Positions 17,787 to 26,510 of a stretch of DNA of 64,000 bases are shown here, piece after piece. This DNA comes from G963662905 sp963662905 (GTDB lineage: Bacteria; Bacteroidota; Bacteroidia; Bacteroidales; WRLA01). Within the stretch, counting starts at the first letter, position 1. Every line of letters begins with the position of its first letter. The stretch covers positions 558,001 to 622,000 of the forward strand of contig CAXXFD010000003.1 in the NCBI GenBank assembly GCA_963662905.2. The letters are read 5' to 3'. The notes below the pieces were generated by a model. That model ran no database searches and was not told the origin of the DNA. It was given only the letters and a program-made list of their open reading frames with translations. The position numbers and the translations under genes were made by a program.

Positions 17787-17866
17787 AGTCTATCCTTTCG
17801 TCTCTATGCCCCTGTTTGATTATAATGCCAGCACAGCTCTTTCTAAGCCTGCGGCAATCACCAAAT

Positions 17867-20599
17867 TTAAGAAAATTTTTGAATTGATTTCTGTAAATCC
17901 TCCAAACGAACCGGTTTGCTCAGATAGTCATCACAGCCGGCATTCAGGGCCAATTCCCTGTCTCCTTCGAGGGCAAAAGCAGTTTGGGCTATAATAATCA
18001 CCTCAGGATGAATGGATTTTATCTTTCTTGAAGCTGCATATCCATCCATTTCCGGCATTTTCATATCCAGCAATACCACAGCTATGTCTCTGTTATTTTT
18101 CACCATTTCAATTGCTTCCAAACCATTTACAGCTTCATATACATGCTTAACAACGGATTCTAAAGCTATTGATAAATAGACCCTTGTACTCTCGTCATCA
18201 TCAACAATTAAAATACTTTTCCCTTGCATTTTATCAAGGTTTTTGGGCATCTCAACCGAATAAATGGTTTCCGAAATGCAGTTTTCTACAGGGCTTTTTT
18301 TTCCAACAGGTATTTCAAGGCAAAATACAGATCCTTTACCGGGTTCGGACTCCAGTGTAATATCGCCTCCCATGAGCCTGGCATAAGCACGAGATATGGA
18401 AAGCCCCAAACCTGCTCCCTCATAGGCTTTATCCAAACGGTTGTCGGCCTGAACAAAACGATCAAAAACCGTCTCCAGATGATCCTTTGCAATTCCTATT
18501 CCTGTATCGTGTATGCAAATACTGAGGATATTACCTTCAATAGAGCTGACAATCTGTACACCGCCCTGATGTGTATATTTGAGCGCATTTTTTACTAAAT
18601 TTGTAATTATTGCAATTAATTTTTCACGATCCAGAAAAAATACCTCATCCTGCTCTTCGATATTTGATATCAAATCCAGTTTCAATTTCTTTTTGGCTGC
18701 TTCAATCTGAAAAAAGGCACAAAGCTCGCCCAATTCATCATTAATACTGACTTCATGTTCGCATAGTTTCATCTCACCGGATTCAATCCTGCTGATGCTG
18801 ATCAAATCGTTAATGATATTTAACATCCGGTGGCCGCTTTTTTCAATAATAGAAATATATTTTTGGTTATCCTCAGCACTTCCTTTGGGTTCTTTCAACA
18901 ACTGCGCGAAGCCCAAAATCCCGTTCATAGGGGTACGGATTTCATGGCTCATATTTGCCAAAAATGCAGATTTCAGGCGATCTGATTCCTGTGCCTTTTC
19001 AATAGCTGCACGCAGCTCTTCATTGGTCTCCTGAAGCTCAATTTTATAGTTCATGCTTTCGGTAACATCGTCGAACAAGGCAACTATTTCACCGGTTTTC
19101 AATTTATAGATATAATTTTCGCGCCAACCTTCGCGCTGTGCATCCTGATAATAAAAAGGCGCCAGGTAACGGCTATTACCGTCTTTATATACTTCTTTTA
19201 AAGTTTTAAAAAGCGGGCTTTTGCCCATATTAGGAAAGCTCTCGAGTAATCGGGTTCCTAAAACACGTTCTTTACTGATCCTTGTGACACGCTCTGCAGC
19301 TTTGTTAAAATCCATAAAACGGAAATCCAGACCATCATCAATAGCCTGATATACAGCGACACCCGTATTCATATTATCAAACATCAGGCGCAACCTTTCT
19401 TCTACTTCCTTAAGCTGTTCATTTCTTTTTTGTATTTCCTGTTTTGCTTTCTTCATTTGCATTTCGCGCCTGACTTGCTCTGTAATATCGCTGTTTACAC
19501 CGATCATCCTGATGGCTTTTCCCGTATCATCGCGCAAAACAGTTGCATGAGCCTCGATATAGCGTATTGTTCCATCGGGCCATATCACCCGAAATTTCGT
19601 ATGAAATTCATTAACGCCATTAATAGCATCCTGCACCTGCTGATGCGCTTCAGGAAGGTCATCAGGATGCACACCCTTCTGCCATGCTTCATAAGCTCCG
19701 CCAAAATTTTCAGGACTTATGCCATATAATTCGTACATACGATCGTCCCATACCAGGACATTTTGAACTAGATCGATATCCCATACTCCGGACAAAGAGC
19801 TCATAGAGGCCAGCTTCAATCTCTGTTCACTCTTTTTTAATTTTTCTTCGTGCGCCACCAAATCAGTAACGTCACGCATCAGATCCACATACTTTTCTAT
19901 CTCTCCAAAATCATTAAAGACCGGAGAAGATTTATAAGAAAACCATCTATTCAATTTCTTATTATAGCGCAATGCGCTGACAGATGTCCTTTCGGCACAG
20001 CTTTTTGTTAATGGGCAATAATCAACGGGCTGCTCTGTTCCATGAAATAATTGATAACATTTTTTCCCTAAGGCTCCGGCTTTCACAACACCAAGGAAAT
20101 CCAGCCCCTTCTGATTAATATCTAAAACCGTAAATTCTTTATCCAAAACAAGCAAAACATCATCCAAAGATTTCAATGTTCTTTCCCAGTCTCTTTTTAG
20201 TTCCTCCTCTTTGCTGATATCACGTGCTGTGGAAACCAGTCCGTCAATATTTCCATTAAGATCATAATGAGGCGTATAACGCATAAGCAAATAGGAAATC
20301 TGGCCGGTAGAAGCATTTCGGACTGTATTGGTAAAACGTACTTCATTCCCTTCCAGGCAATAGTCAAAATGAGCTTTCACTTTCTTTTCAAAACTTTCGA
20401 TACCAATAAACTCCGACACCTTATGCCCGATTATATGATCTTTTGTTTTACCAAAATAATCACAATAAGCCTTGTTCACATAGCGATATTGATAATCCCT
20501 TCCGACAAATGAAGTTGGATCCGATAAAACATCCAGAATTCCTTCAAGTTGTTTTAGCTGTCCCAATTGACTTTCATTCCTACTATCGTCTTTTTTCAT
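17867..20599 (-). CDS. Soluble hybrid sensor histidine kinase, four PAS domains plus receiver (first gene of cluster)
   Basis: 910 residues and no membrane segment. Approximate domains: PAS 17-135, PAS 145-255, PAS 265-380 (PDDLPEAHQQV and VIWPDGTIRYIEA are PAS_3-like), coiled coil 380-405, PAS 410-520, coiled coil, HisKA with MSHEIRTPMNGILGF, HATPase with DTGIGIAKDH and GAGLGLSISRAYARLMGG, and a receiver with Asp in VVLLDMKMPEMDGY and Lys in LSKPVR. The second PAS has a cysteine-containing stretch (KKCYQLFHG, DYCPLTKSCAE) of the kind that may bind a cofactor or metal; this is speculative. It is the promoter-proximal gene of a seven-gene run ending at 8135. Confidence 0.93.
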   Translation of the reverse strand: MKKDDSRNESQLGQLKQLEGILDVLSDPTSFVGRDYQYRYVNKAYCDYFGKTKDHIIGHKVSEFIGIESFEKKVKAHFDYCLEGNEVRFTNTVRNASTGQISYLLMRYTPHYDLNGNIDGLVSTARDISKEEELKRDWERTLKSLDDVLLVLDKEFTVLDINQKGLDFLGVVKAGALGKKCYQLFHGTEQPVDYCPLTKSCAERTSVSALRYNKKLNRWFSYKSSPVFNDFGEIEKYVDLMRDVTDLVAHEEKLKKSEQRLKLASMSSLSGVWDIDLVQNVLVWDDRMYELYGISPENFGGAYEAWQKGVHPDDLPEAHQQVQDAINGVNEFHTKFRVIWPDGTIRYIEAHATVLRDDTGKAIRMIGVNSDITEQVRREMQMKKAKQEIQKRNEQLKEVEERLRLMFDNMNTGVAVYQAIDDGLDFRFMDFNKAAERVTRISKERVLGTRLLESFPNMGKSPLFKTLKEVYKDGNSRYLAPFYYQDAQREGWRENYIYKLKTGEIVALFDDVTESMNYKIELQETNEELRAAIEKAQESDRLKSAFLANMSHEIRTPMNGILGFAQLLKEPKGSAEDNQKYISIIEKSGHRMLNIINDLISISRIESGEMKLCEHEVSINDELGELCAFFQIEAAKKKLKLDLISNIEEQDEVFFLDREKLIAIITNLVKNALKYTHQGGVQIVSSIEGNILSICIHDTGIGIAKDHLETVFDRFVQADNRLDKAYEGAGLGLSISRAYARLMGGDITLESEPGKGSVFCLEIPVGKKSPVENCISETIYSVEMPKNLDKMQGKSILIVDDDESTRVYLSIALESVVKHVYEAVNGLEAIEMVKNNRDIAVVLLDMKMPEMDGYAASRKIKSIHPEVIIIAQTAFALEGDRELALNAGCDDYLSKPVRLEDLQKSIQKFS

Positions 20600-20690
20600 T
20601 GCTTAATGTTCTTTACACCACCTTAATACTAATCAATTAGGGCAGGTTCAGATCAATTAGCTGTCCCATTCCACAATTGTTTATCGTTTG

Positions 20691-20724
20691 CAAAAAATAG
20701 CATAGGTTGATATTGCTGTTCAAA
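20691..20724 (-). promoter_or_regulatory. Possible promoter of the kinase cluster
   Basis: On the minus strand TTTG (20724-20721), a 21-nt spacer and TATTTTTTG (20699-20691) approximate the Bacteroidota promoter with one extra T in the -7 box. It lies about 90 bp before the first kinase gene. Confidence 0.35.
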
Positions 20725-20837
20725 TGTAATTAATTAATCCTATCCTGCAACATTTTTTTACTGCTAAAAATGCAAAAGCCTCGTAATGCAAAAATATGTT
20801 TGAACAGGGCGAAAGAGAAGCTTTTGAATTTTTTTTC

Positions 20838-20866
20838 TTGCAATTTTAAAATTTGATGTATTTTTG
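20838..20866 (+). promoter_or_regulatory. Predicted promoter of the trp leader and trpB
   Basis: TTG at 20838-20840, an 18-nt spacer and a perfect TATTTTTG at 20859-20866. The expected start near 20873 leaves about ten bases before the leader ATG. Confidence 0.6.
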
Positions 20867-20882
20867 CTTCAAATAAACTGAT

Positions 20883-20942
20883 ATGACTTATTTAATGAAC
20901 AACTGGTGGTGGCTTAAATTATTTCCCCGAATGGTGAAGTAG
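20883..20942 (+). CDS. trpL: Tryptophan leader peptide with three tandem Trp codons
   Basis: A 19-residue reading frame, MTYLMNNWWWLKLFPRMVK. Three consecutive TGG codons lie at 20904-20912, and the stop TAG is at 20940-20942. It follows a good promoter and precedes a strong terminator (20972-21007) and trpB. This is the standard layout of ribosome-mediated attenuation: a ribosome stalled at Trp codons when charged tRNA-Trp is scarce would favour read-through into trpB. A second ATG at 20895 would give a shorter peptide with the same Trp run. Three adjacent Trp codons are very unlikely by chance in a short frame placed like this. Confidence 0.88.
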   Translation: MTYLMNNWWWLKLFPRMVK

Positions 20943-20971
20943 CTGAGCCGGTATGTTCAAAAAAAACATAG

Positions 20972-21007
20972 AAAACCGCAGGTGAAATTCACCTGCGGTT
21001 TTTTTTA
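20972..21007 (+). terminator. Attenuator terminator between trp leader and trpB
   Basis: A 14-bp perfect stem (20972-20985 with 20989-21002) with the loop AAT, followed by an uninterrupted T-run to 21006. It begins 30 bases after the leader stop and 236 bases before trpB. The leader contains GGTGAA at 20933-20938, identical to part of the 5' arm, so it could pair with the 3' arm as an alternative structure. Confidence 0.85.
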
Positions 21008-21242
21008 TGCCCGGGTTTTGCACTTCCCGGACGGGTCATTCAAACAATAAAATAAAAAACCTGATTTATTTAATATGGTGGAGAAACCTTTGGTTCCGAT
21101 GGCGCTTTTTGCCCTGAATGCCCGGTTTCGAGCTTCATGCCGGCAACAAAATTGCCCCGGGGCTGACATTCTGAACCATTCATCAAAAAATCTTAACTTT
21201 TTATAAATCAATAATTTTCACTCACTCAAAAATCAAATTAAA

Positions 21243-22469
21243 ATGAAAAATTTATCACAAAATATCATCACAGAAAACACAAAATCATATTCGTATAAAA
21301 ATCATAGTGGACGCTTTGGCGAATTCGGCGGAGCTTATGTACCTCCTGTTCTGGAGCCTAAACTTCACGCCCTAAATGAGGCTTTCCAGCGCACCTGTTT
21401 CACCGATAAATTCCAAAAGGAGTATTATCAATTGCTTCAGGATTTTGTTGGACGTCCTTCGCCGCTGTACTACGCAGCCCGGCTATCGGAATATTGCGGC
21501 AGCCGTATTTACCTTAAGCGCGAAGACCTGAACCATACCGGTTCGCATAAGATCAACAATACCATTGGGCAGATTTTGCTGGCACGCGAAATGGGCGCAA
21601 AGGAAATCATTGCTGAAACCGGTGCCGGTCAGCATGGCGTGGCCACAGCTACCGCAGCTGCTTTGCTGGGCTTAAAGTGCAAAATTTTTATGGGCAAAAC
21701 CGATGCCCAACGTCAGCAAATGAACGTAAAACGAATCGAATTGCTCGGTGGTGAAATGCACCTGACCGACCAGGGGCGCGGAACTTTGAAAGATGCCGTG
21801 GATGCTGCACTGATGTACTATGTCAGCAATCCGGATGCATATTATCTTTTGGGATCTCAAGTAGGCCCGCATCCCTACCCTGCCATGGTCGGACATTTCC
21901 AATCCATTATCGGGAAAGAAGCCCGTGAACAATTCCTCAAAGCCGAAGGCCGCCTGCCCGACAATATTTTTGCCTGCATCGGTGGCGGATCCAATGCCAT
22001 TGGCCTGTTCAGCAGTTTCCTGGAGGATGATGCTGTAAAAATCCATGCTGCAGAAGGCGGTGGGCAATGCCTGGAAGCAGGGCAAACTGCCGCAACGCTC
22101 AGCATCGGTAAAGCAGGCGTTTTTCAGGGCACCTACTCATATTGCATTATGGATGAAAAAGGCAATGCCTGCCCAACACGCTCCATTGCAGCCGGACTCG
22201 ATTATCCGGGAATCAGCCCCCAACACGCATATCTTAAAGAAAACAAAAGAGTAAATTATCACGGCATCACCGATGATGAAGCTCTGGAAGCCTTCGCTCT
22301 TTTATCGCGACTGGAAGGCATCATCCCGGCAGTGGAATCTTCTCATGCTGTAGCCTTGGCTGTAAAACTGCTCAAAGGAAAAAAGGATGAAATCAGCATC
22401 ATCAACCTTTCCGGACGCGGAGATAAAGATGTGGATCGCAATGGATTGTTTATTGTGAAAGGGAATTGA
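21243..22469 (+). CDS. trpB: Tryptophan synthase beta chain
   Basis: A 408-residue PLP enzyme that condenses indole with serine to tryptophan. Visible hallmarks are GRFGEFGGAYVPPVLEP, the PLP-lysine motif KREDLNHTGSHKINNTIGQ (about residue 100), AETGAGQHGVATATAAAL, the phosphate loop GGGSNAIGLFS and the C-terminal LSGRGDKDV. It is of the main TrpB1 type. A normal ATG lies at 21243 after a 236-bp leader that contains the attenuator remainder. No trpA or other trp gene adjoins it: the next 870 bp are non-coding and the following gene is on the other strand. The gene therefore appears to be a single-gene attenuated unit. Confidence 0.96.
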   Translation: MKNLSQNIITENTKSYSYKNHSGRFGEFGGAYVPPVLEPKLHALNEAFQRTCFTDKFQKEYYQLLQDFVGRPSPLYYAARLSEYCGSRIYLKREDLNHTGSHKINNTIGQILLAREMGAKEIIAETGAGQHGVATATAAALLGLKCKIFMGKTDAQRQQMNVKRIELLGGEMHLTDQGRGTLKDAVDAALMYYVSNPDAYYLLGSQVGPHPYPAMVGHFQSIIGKEAREQFLKAEGRLPDNIFACIGGGSNAIGLFSSFLEDDAVKIHAAEGGGQCLEAGQTAATLSIGKAGVFQGTYSYCIMDEKGNACPTRSIAAGLDYPGISPQHAYLKENKRVNYHGITDDEALEAFALLSRLEGIIPAVESSHAVALAVKLLKGKKDEISIINLSGRGDKDVDRNGLFIVKGN

Positions 22470-22832
22470 TGGGATTCCCATTTTAAAATCTCCCGAACCT
22501 TCGGACTGATGACAATATTATAACCTGGAATATTCATGAAAAACCTTTTATTAGGTACACATTTTTTATTTATTCTATGAGTAATAATAATTGAAATTAC
22601 TTTATGTGTCAGGCAACACAGCTTTTACCGAGCTGAGAACATCTACGATTTACTCTTTGAGCCCCCTTCCAGGGCTTGGGTAATCTGTATTGCATCAACC
22701 TCAGGCGTTGCCTGGGGTTGAAAAATGCTGTCCCTTCAGGGCGCAGGTTTTCAAGATTTATAAATACTTTGATGTTTTTCCAGCCAGAGAATACCGATTG
22801 TTTTTTTAACCACATCCAAGTTTGAAACAAGA

Positions 22833-22881
22833 ATGATAAAAATAATCATTAACACCCAAGACAATGATTATTTTTTATCAT
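22833..22881. repeat. AT-rich inverted repeat
   Basis: Left arm 22833-22850 and right arm 22863-22881 are complementary over 18 positions with one extra T in the right arm; the loop is about 12 nt. It could fold as a stable hairpin downstream of trpB. No function is evident. Confidence 0.5.
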
Positions 22882-22916
22882 ACGATTCCATCCCACCTAT
22901 AAATAATAAATGATTA

Positions 22917-23340
22917 GAGGTCAGTAGGTAAACGCATATCAAGATGAGCTTTTGCTGAAAATAATTTCAATTTACAATAACCTGATATTAAGAGAATTAT
23001 ATGGATTAGATTTCTCCATTCAGATCTTCGCCTCGCTATGAGCTTCCTGCCGAAATGACCTTTTCATGTTTTCAAGAGGCAAAGGCAGCGCACTTCGACT
23101 CGATTCGGTCCCCATCGACTCTGCTCAGTGAACACGCTTAGTTCAACTTAATTCGGCTACGCTCAGCACAACGCAGCACAAGACGCTCGGTACATCGCAT
23201 CACAGGCCGCTCAGTGACCGTAAGCTGCCTTTGCCTAAACAACCGATTAAAAAGTCATTTCGACGATAACGAAGCTTCGATAGAGGAGGAATCCATTCAA
23301 AAGCGAATATGAATAAACCATGTATTTATCTACTGACCTC
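22917..23340. repeat. Dispersed intergenic repeat, copy B, nested inverted repeats
   Basis: The outer arms GAGGTCAGTAG (22917-22927) and CTACTGACCTC (23330-23340) are exact inverted copies. The inner 13-bp arms (23077-23089 and 23224-23236) are also perfect. A shared core (CGGCTACGCTCAGCACA, GACCGTAAGC, GTCATTTCGACGATA) links it to copy A at 1071-1375. No coding frame is conserved between the copies, so it resembles a non-autonomous mobile or REP-like element. Confidence 0.65.
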
Positions 23341-23346
23341 AATAAG

Positions 23347-24510
23347 CTAAAAACTATACTTAAACCTCAAATAATACATCCCGCCATATCCGCCAAACTC
23401 ACTGCCGGTTTCTCCGGAGAAAATCTGCCCGGTGAAGAGCAGGTCCAGATTTTCCTTCAACGAAATATCTACGCCGGGGCTATAAAACAAGCTCATATCA
23501 CCGGGATTCAAAATGCAGCTGAACATACCTTTGATCAATGGTGTAAAAGGATAGGTCACTTCACCAAACAACTGATGACGAGCCGGAGAAAGGGTTTTTA
23601 CCGTCAGGCTTTCGCCCAAGCCAAAAATATTGGTCCGTCCGGTTTTGCCCGTAAGGCCAACACTGTTGTACAGCCATGAAGCGTGCAGGTATAAACTATT
23701 GGGCAATGTATAATTGATTCCTATACTGCCAATCAGCACATTTTCATTGTCTTCGGGCGTGTTTTCGCGCGGAATGAAATAACTGAATTCGCCATTAAAT
23801 CCTGCACCTCCGATTTGCCCCGACCAACCCATTCCGGCTACCCAGTCATCGGGCATAAAACCACCTAAGACCTGGATGTCATAGCCAAAGTGGTTAAACT
23901 TATACATACCAGCAAAAGTTGCTTCTTTGTTGTGATCCAGCTTGTAAGCCAACTGCACCGATGATGTGCTTCCTGTATAATACTGCACACGCAGCGCATC
24001 GCAGCCCGGCCTTTCCACATAGTCGAAATCAAAATAATTAAAGGTGTTAAAAATATCATTTGGATTCCAAACCAGGTTGATGCCCCAGTTGATGCGTTGA
24101 CGTCCGGCAACAAACTGAAAATTACCGATATTGAGATTCAAGTTGACCCGGTCGAAATTTGTGTACAACAGATAGGACGAATCCCCGGCAATTTGCCAGC
24201 TCATATCCACATAGCCTTCATCTACCAGCAAAGCCTGATTGTACAATGGATAATTATCATAAAGCATGCTCCCAAACTGGAAATTGTTGCGCATACCGAT
24301 ATGCACTTCAGCATTGTTGTTGGGATAATAATGCAAGTCGAGGCGGTTGCCGGTTGTGTTGCTGGCCGGCCAGTTCCCGCCCGCATCCTGCACCCAGACC
24401 ATCTGCATATTCTGTACATGTCCGGTCAGCGAAAAATCCTTCCAGAAGGATTGCGAAAACGCAGTTAGCGGGAGCAGGATGATCAGGAATATTATTGTTT
24501 TTTTGAACAT
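23347..24510 (-). CDS. Outer-membrane beta-barrel protein of ABC operon
   Basis: 387 residues with a signal peptide (FKKTIIFLIILLPLTAFSQ) and a long series of short amphipathic beta strands with aromatic girdles (NNFQFGSMLYDN, QFVAGRQRINWGINLVWNPND, YYTGSTSSVQLAYKLD), ending in the aromatic strand YYLRFKYSF. The strand RQRINWG...NPNDIF resembles the DUF1302/phosphate-porin-like families. It is the last gene of a five-gene envelope operon, 11 bp after the ABC ATPase, and probably forms the outer-membrane part of that system. The substrate is unknown. Confidence 0.78.
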   Translation of the reverse strand: MFKKTIIFLIILLPLTAFSQSFWKDFSLTGHVQNMQMVWVQDAGGNWPASNTTGNRLDLHYYPNNNAEVHIGMRNNFQFGSMLYDNYPLYNQALLVDEGYVDMSWQIAGDSSYLLYTNFDRVNLNLNIGNFQFVAGRQRINWGINLVWNPNDIFNTFNYFDFDYVERPGCDALRVQYYTGSTSSVQLAYKLDHNKEATFAGMYKFNHFGYDIQVLGGFMPDDWVAGMGWSGQIGGAGFNGEFSYFIPRENTPEDNENVLIGSIGINYTLPNSLYLHASWLYNSVGLTGKTGRTNIFGLGESLTVKTLSPARHQLFGEVTYPFTPLIKGMFSCILNPGDMSLFYSPGVDISLKENLDLLFTGQIFSGETGSEFGGYGGMYYLRFKYSF

Positions 24511-24521
24511 AATATCCTGCT

Positions 24522-25211
24522 TTAATTGTTCGTATGGAAATCTTTTGTAATTTTTCCGTCATCAATGGTAATAATGCGGCGTGCTCGATCCATTACCCTT
24601 TGATCATGCGTGGAAAAGATGAAGGTTACATTAGACTCCCGGTTCATTTCCAGCATCATATCGAGCAGGTCGCCGGTAGATTTTGAATCGAGATTGGCAG
24701 TAGGTTCATCGGCCAGGATAAATTTTGGTTTGGATGCCAATGCTCGCGCAACGGCAACACGCTGCTGCTGCCCGCCGCTTAAATCACCCGGACGTTGGTG
24801 GCTTTTGCTGCCGATGCCGGTTTTATCGAGCAGTTCCTGTGCGCGTTTCATACGCTCCTTTTTTCCTATGCCTTGCAGCTCCATGATGAATGCCACATTC
24901 TCCAAAGCTGTAAGTACCGGAATCAGGTTGTAGGATTGAAATACAAAACCGATGTTTTTCAGGCGGAAGTCAATCATTTCGCGATTACTGAGCTGAGAAA
25001 CTTTTATGTTATTGATTTCGATTTCGCCTTCGGTAGGCTTGTCCAAACCGCCAACCATATTCAGGAAAGTGGTTTTGCCAGATCCGGAAGGGCCCACAAT
25101 AGCAGCAAATTCGCCTTCTTCAAAATCAACATTGATGCCGTTGACCGCCTTTACCGGCACATGGGAGTCATTATAAACTTTATGTAAGTCTTTTATTGTG
25201 ATGATTTTCAT
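24522..25211 (-). CDS. ABC transporter ATPase, MacB/LolD type
   Basis: A 229-residue nucleotide-binding subunit. It has Walker A GPSGSGKTTFLNM (about residue 40), the Q-loop region FVFQSYNLIPVLTALENV, signature LSGGQQQRVAVARALA, Walker B FILADEPTANLDS and the switch His in STHDQRV. The sequence type is that of LolD/MacB/FtsE ATPases, which power mechanotransmission by FtsX-fold permeases. The two permeases directly upstream belong to that class. It lies between permease and barrel genes in one operon. Confidence 0.93.
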   Translation of the reverse strand: MKIITIKDLHKVYNDSHVPVKAVNGINVDFEEGEFAAIVGPSGSGKTTFLNMVGGLDKPTEGEIEINNIKVSQLSNREMIDFRLKNIGFVFQSYNLIPVLTALENVAFIMELQGIGKKERMKRAQELLDKTGIGSKSHQRPGDLSGGQQQRVAVARALASKPKFILADEPTANLDSKSTGDLLDMMLEMNRESNVTFIFSTHDQRVMDRARRIITIDDGKITKDFHTNN

Positions 25212-25262
25212 TTCCTTGATATTGTTTGATGTTCAATAAAATTTCTCGGGTTGTTAAATAAA

Positions 25263-26501
25263 CTAGGTGTCGTGGCGTACTGCCTCCGCCGGATTAAGCT
25301 TCAAAGCCCTCCTGGCCGGATAAACAGCTGATATCAATGCCATTATCACCACCAAAACAGCCGTTGTAAGATAAAATGAAGTAGTTGCTTCCGGGTAAAT
25401 TTCTGAGCTGTAGCCCAGGGCATTCATCCCTTCGGCAACACTGGACAAATCAATGCCATGTACGCCAAGCAGCTTAATCCCAAAAGCGCTGATCAGCAAG
25501 CCTACCAGGCCGCCTGTAAATGCCAGGAAAAATGTTTCGAGCATAATCATCCCGAAAATCTTGCGGCGGTTCATCCCAACCGACATCAGCATACCGATTT
25601 CGCGTGTACGTTCCATCACGGCCATCAGCATGGTATTGATCACGCCAAAAGCCAGGGCAAGCAAAATAATCGCCACAAAAATATAGCTGAACATATTCAT
25701 GGTTTGCGACATGGTTTTGAGCGTTGGCTGTATTTCGCCCCATGACCTCAGGTTGATGTCCTTGCTTTTGATATTGGCAGCAAGGGCTTTGCGAGCTTCG
25801 GTATTTACCAGGTCGATCAAATGCAGATCGTCAACACCGGCAGCAATTTCATTGGCGTCATTATCTTGATAACCAATGGTATTATTGAGCCTGTCGCGCA
25901 TTACGAACACATGGGTTTCATCAAACATATCGTTGGACGTCCTGTAAATCCCACAAACAATAAATGCCGCATAGCTCAGCTGGTTTTGCATATTTGTAAT
26001 GGTAACCACTATTTTTCCGCCAACCTTCACTTTGAGTTTTTTGGCAAGTTTGTAGCCGATAAAGGCAGGGATTTTGTCTCCTTTGCCCGGGAAATGCCCA
26101 CTGATTGTTTTTTTATACAAACCGCAGGCAAGTTTTTCATCTTTGGGATCAATACCCTTTAAAACAACGCCTGCGCCGGTAACCGGTGTGCTGGCCATTG
26201 CCTGACTGGATGTACGTTGGCTAATGCCTTTTACGTGTGGCAGTTTGCGTAGTTTTTCGGCTAATTCCTGTGGATTTTCAATTTTGTATTGGATCTCATT
26301 ATTGATGAGAAATTTTGGGTTGTGGAGCTGAAATGCCGTGGTTTCATATTCCACAGCCGAGCGGATGCGGTCCTCATTGGCGCCCCGCATAAATGCATAA
26401 GCGAAAATACCCCCGGCTATCCCGATCATCACCGAACACATGATGATCAGACTGCGGGCTTTATTGCGCCATACATTTCTCCATGCTATTGCTGTTATCA
26501 T
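25263..26501 (-). CDS. ABC transporter permease, FtsX/MacB type (second)
   Basis: 412 residues. An N-terminal membrane helix follows AWRNVWRNKARSLI (IIMCSVMIGIAGGIFAYAF). A periplasmic MacB-core domain (about 45-265) contains QRTSSQAMASTPVTG and FAAFIVCGIYRTSND-like strands. Three C-terminal helices include FVAIILLALAFGVINTMLMAV, followed by the coupling motif RTREIGMLMSVGM. The last segment ends AVYPARRALKLNPAEAVRHDT, typical of FtsX-fold permeases. It pairs with the permease encoded just upstream (9 bp) and the ATPase downstream, so the complex is likely a heterodimer like LolCE. Confidence 0.92.
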   Translation of the reverse strand: MITAIAWRNVWRNKARSLIIMCSVMIGIAGGIFAYAFMRGANEDRIRSAVEYETTAFQLHNPKFLINNEIQYKIENPQELAEKLRKLPHVKGISQRTSSQAMASTPVTGAGVVLKGIDPKDEKLACGLYKKTISGHFPGKGDKIPAFIGYKLAKKLKVKVGGKIVVTITNMQNQLSYAAFIVCGIYRTSNDMFDETHVFVMRDRLNNTIGYQDNDANEIAAGVDDLHLIDLVNTEARKALAANIKSKDINLRSWGEIQPTLKTMSQTMNMFSYIFVAIILLALAFGVINTMLMAVMERTREIGMLMSVGMNRRKIFGMIMLETFFLAFTGGLVGLLISAFGIKLLGVHGIDLSSVAEGMNALGYSSEIYPEATTSFYLTTAVLVVIMALISAVYPARRALKLNPAEAVRHDT

Positions 26502-26510
26502 AATTTTAAT

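Larger units (their letters stand above)
22470..23346. other. Repeat-filled intergenic region after trpB
   Basis: About 870 bp with no credible gene. It holds GC-rich palindromes (22660-22740, the best being an 11-bp stem at 22696-22706/22710-22720), an AT-rich hairpin (22833-22881) and dispersed repeat copy B (22917-23340). The minus-strand frame at 22609-22830 translates across the palindromes and is treated as spurious. Confidence 0.65.

Noticed and set aside
20600..21242. T-box or tryptophan riboswitch upstream of trpB
   Set aside because: The leader is short and contains a Trp-rich peptide frame with a simple terminator. No T-box-like specifier stem or conserved core was seen.
22609..22830. 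Minus-strand 73-codon frame after trpB
   Set aside because: It reads through GC palindromes typical of intergenic repeats. Such frames recur as spurious predictions and no domain is visible.
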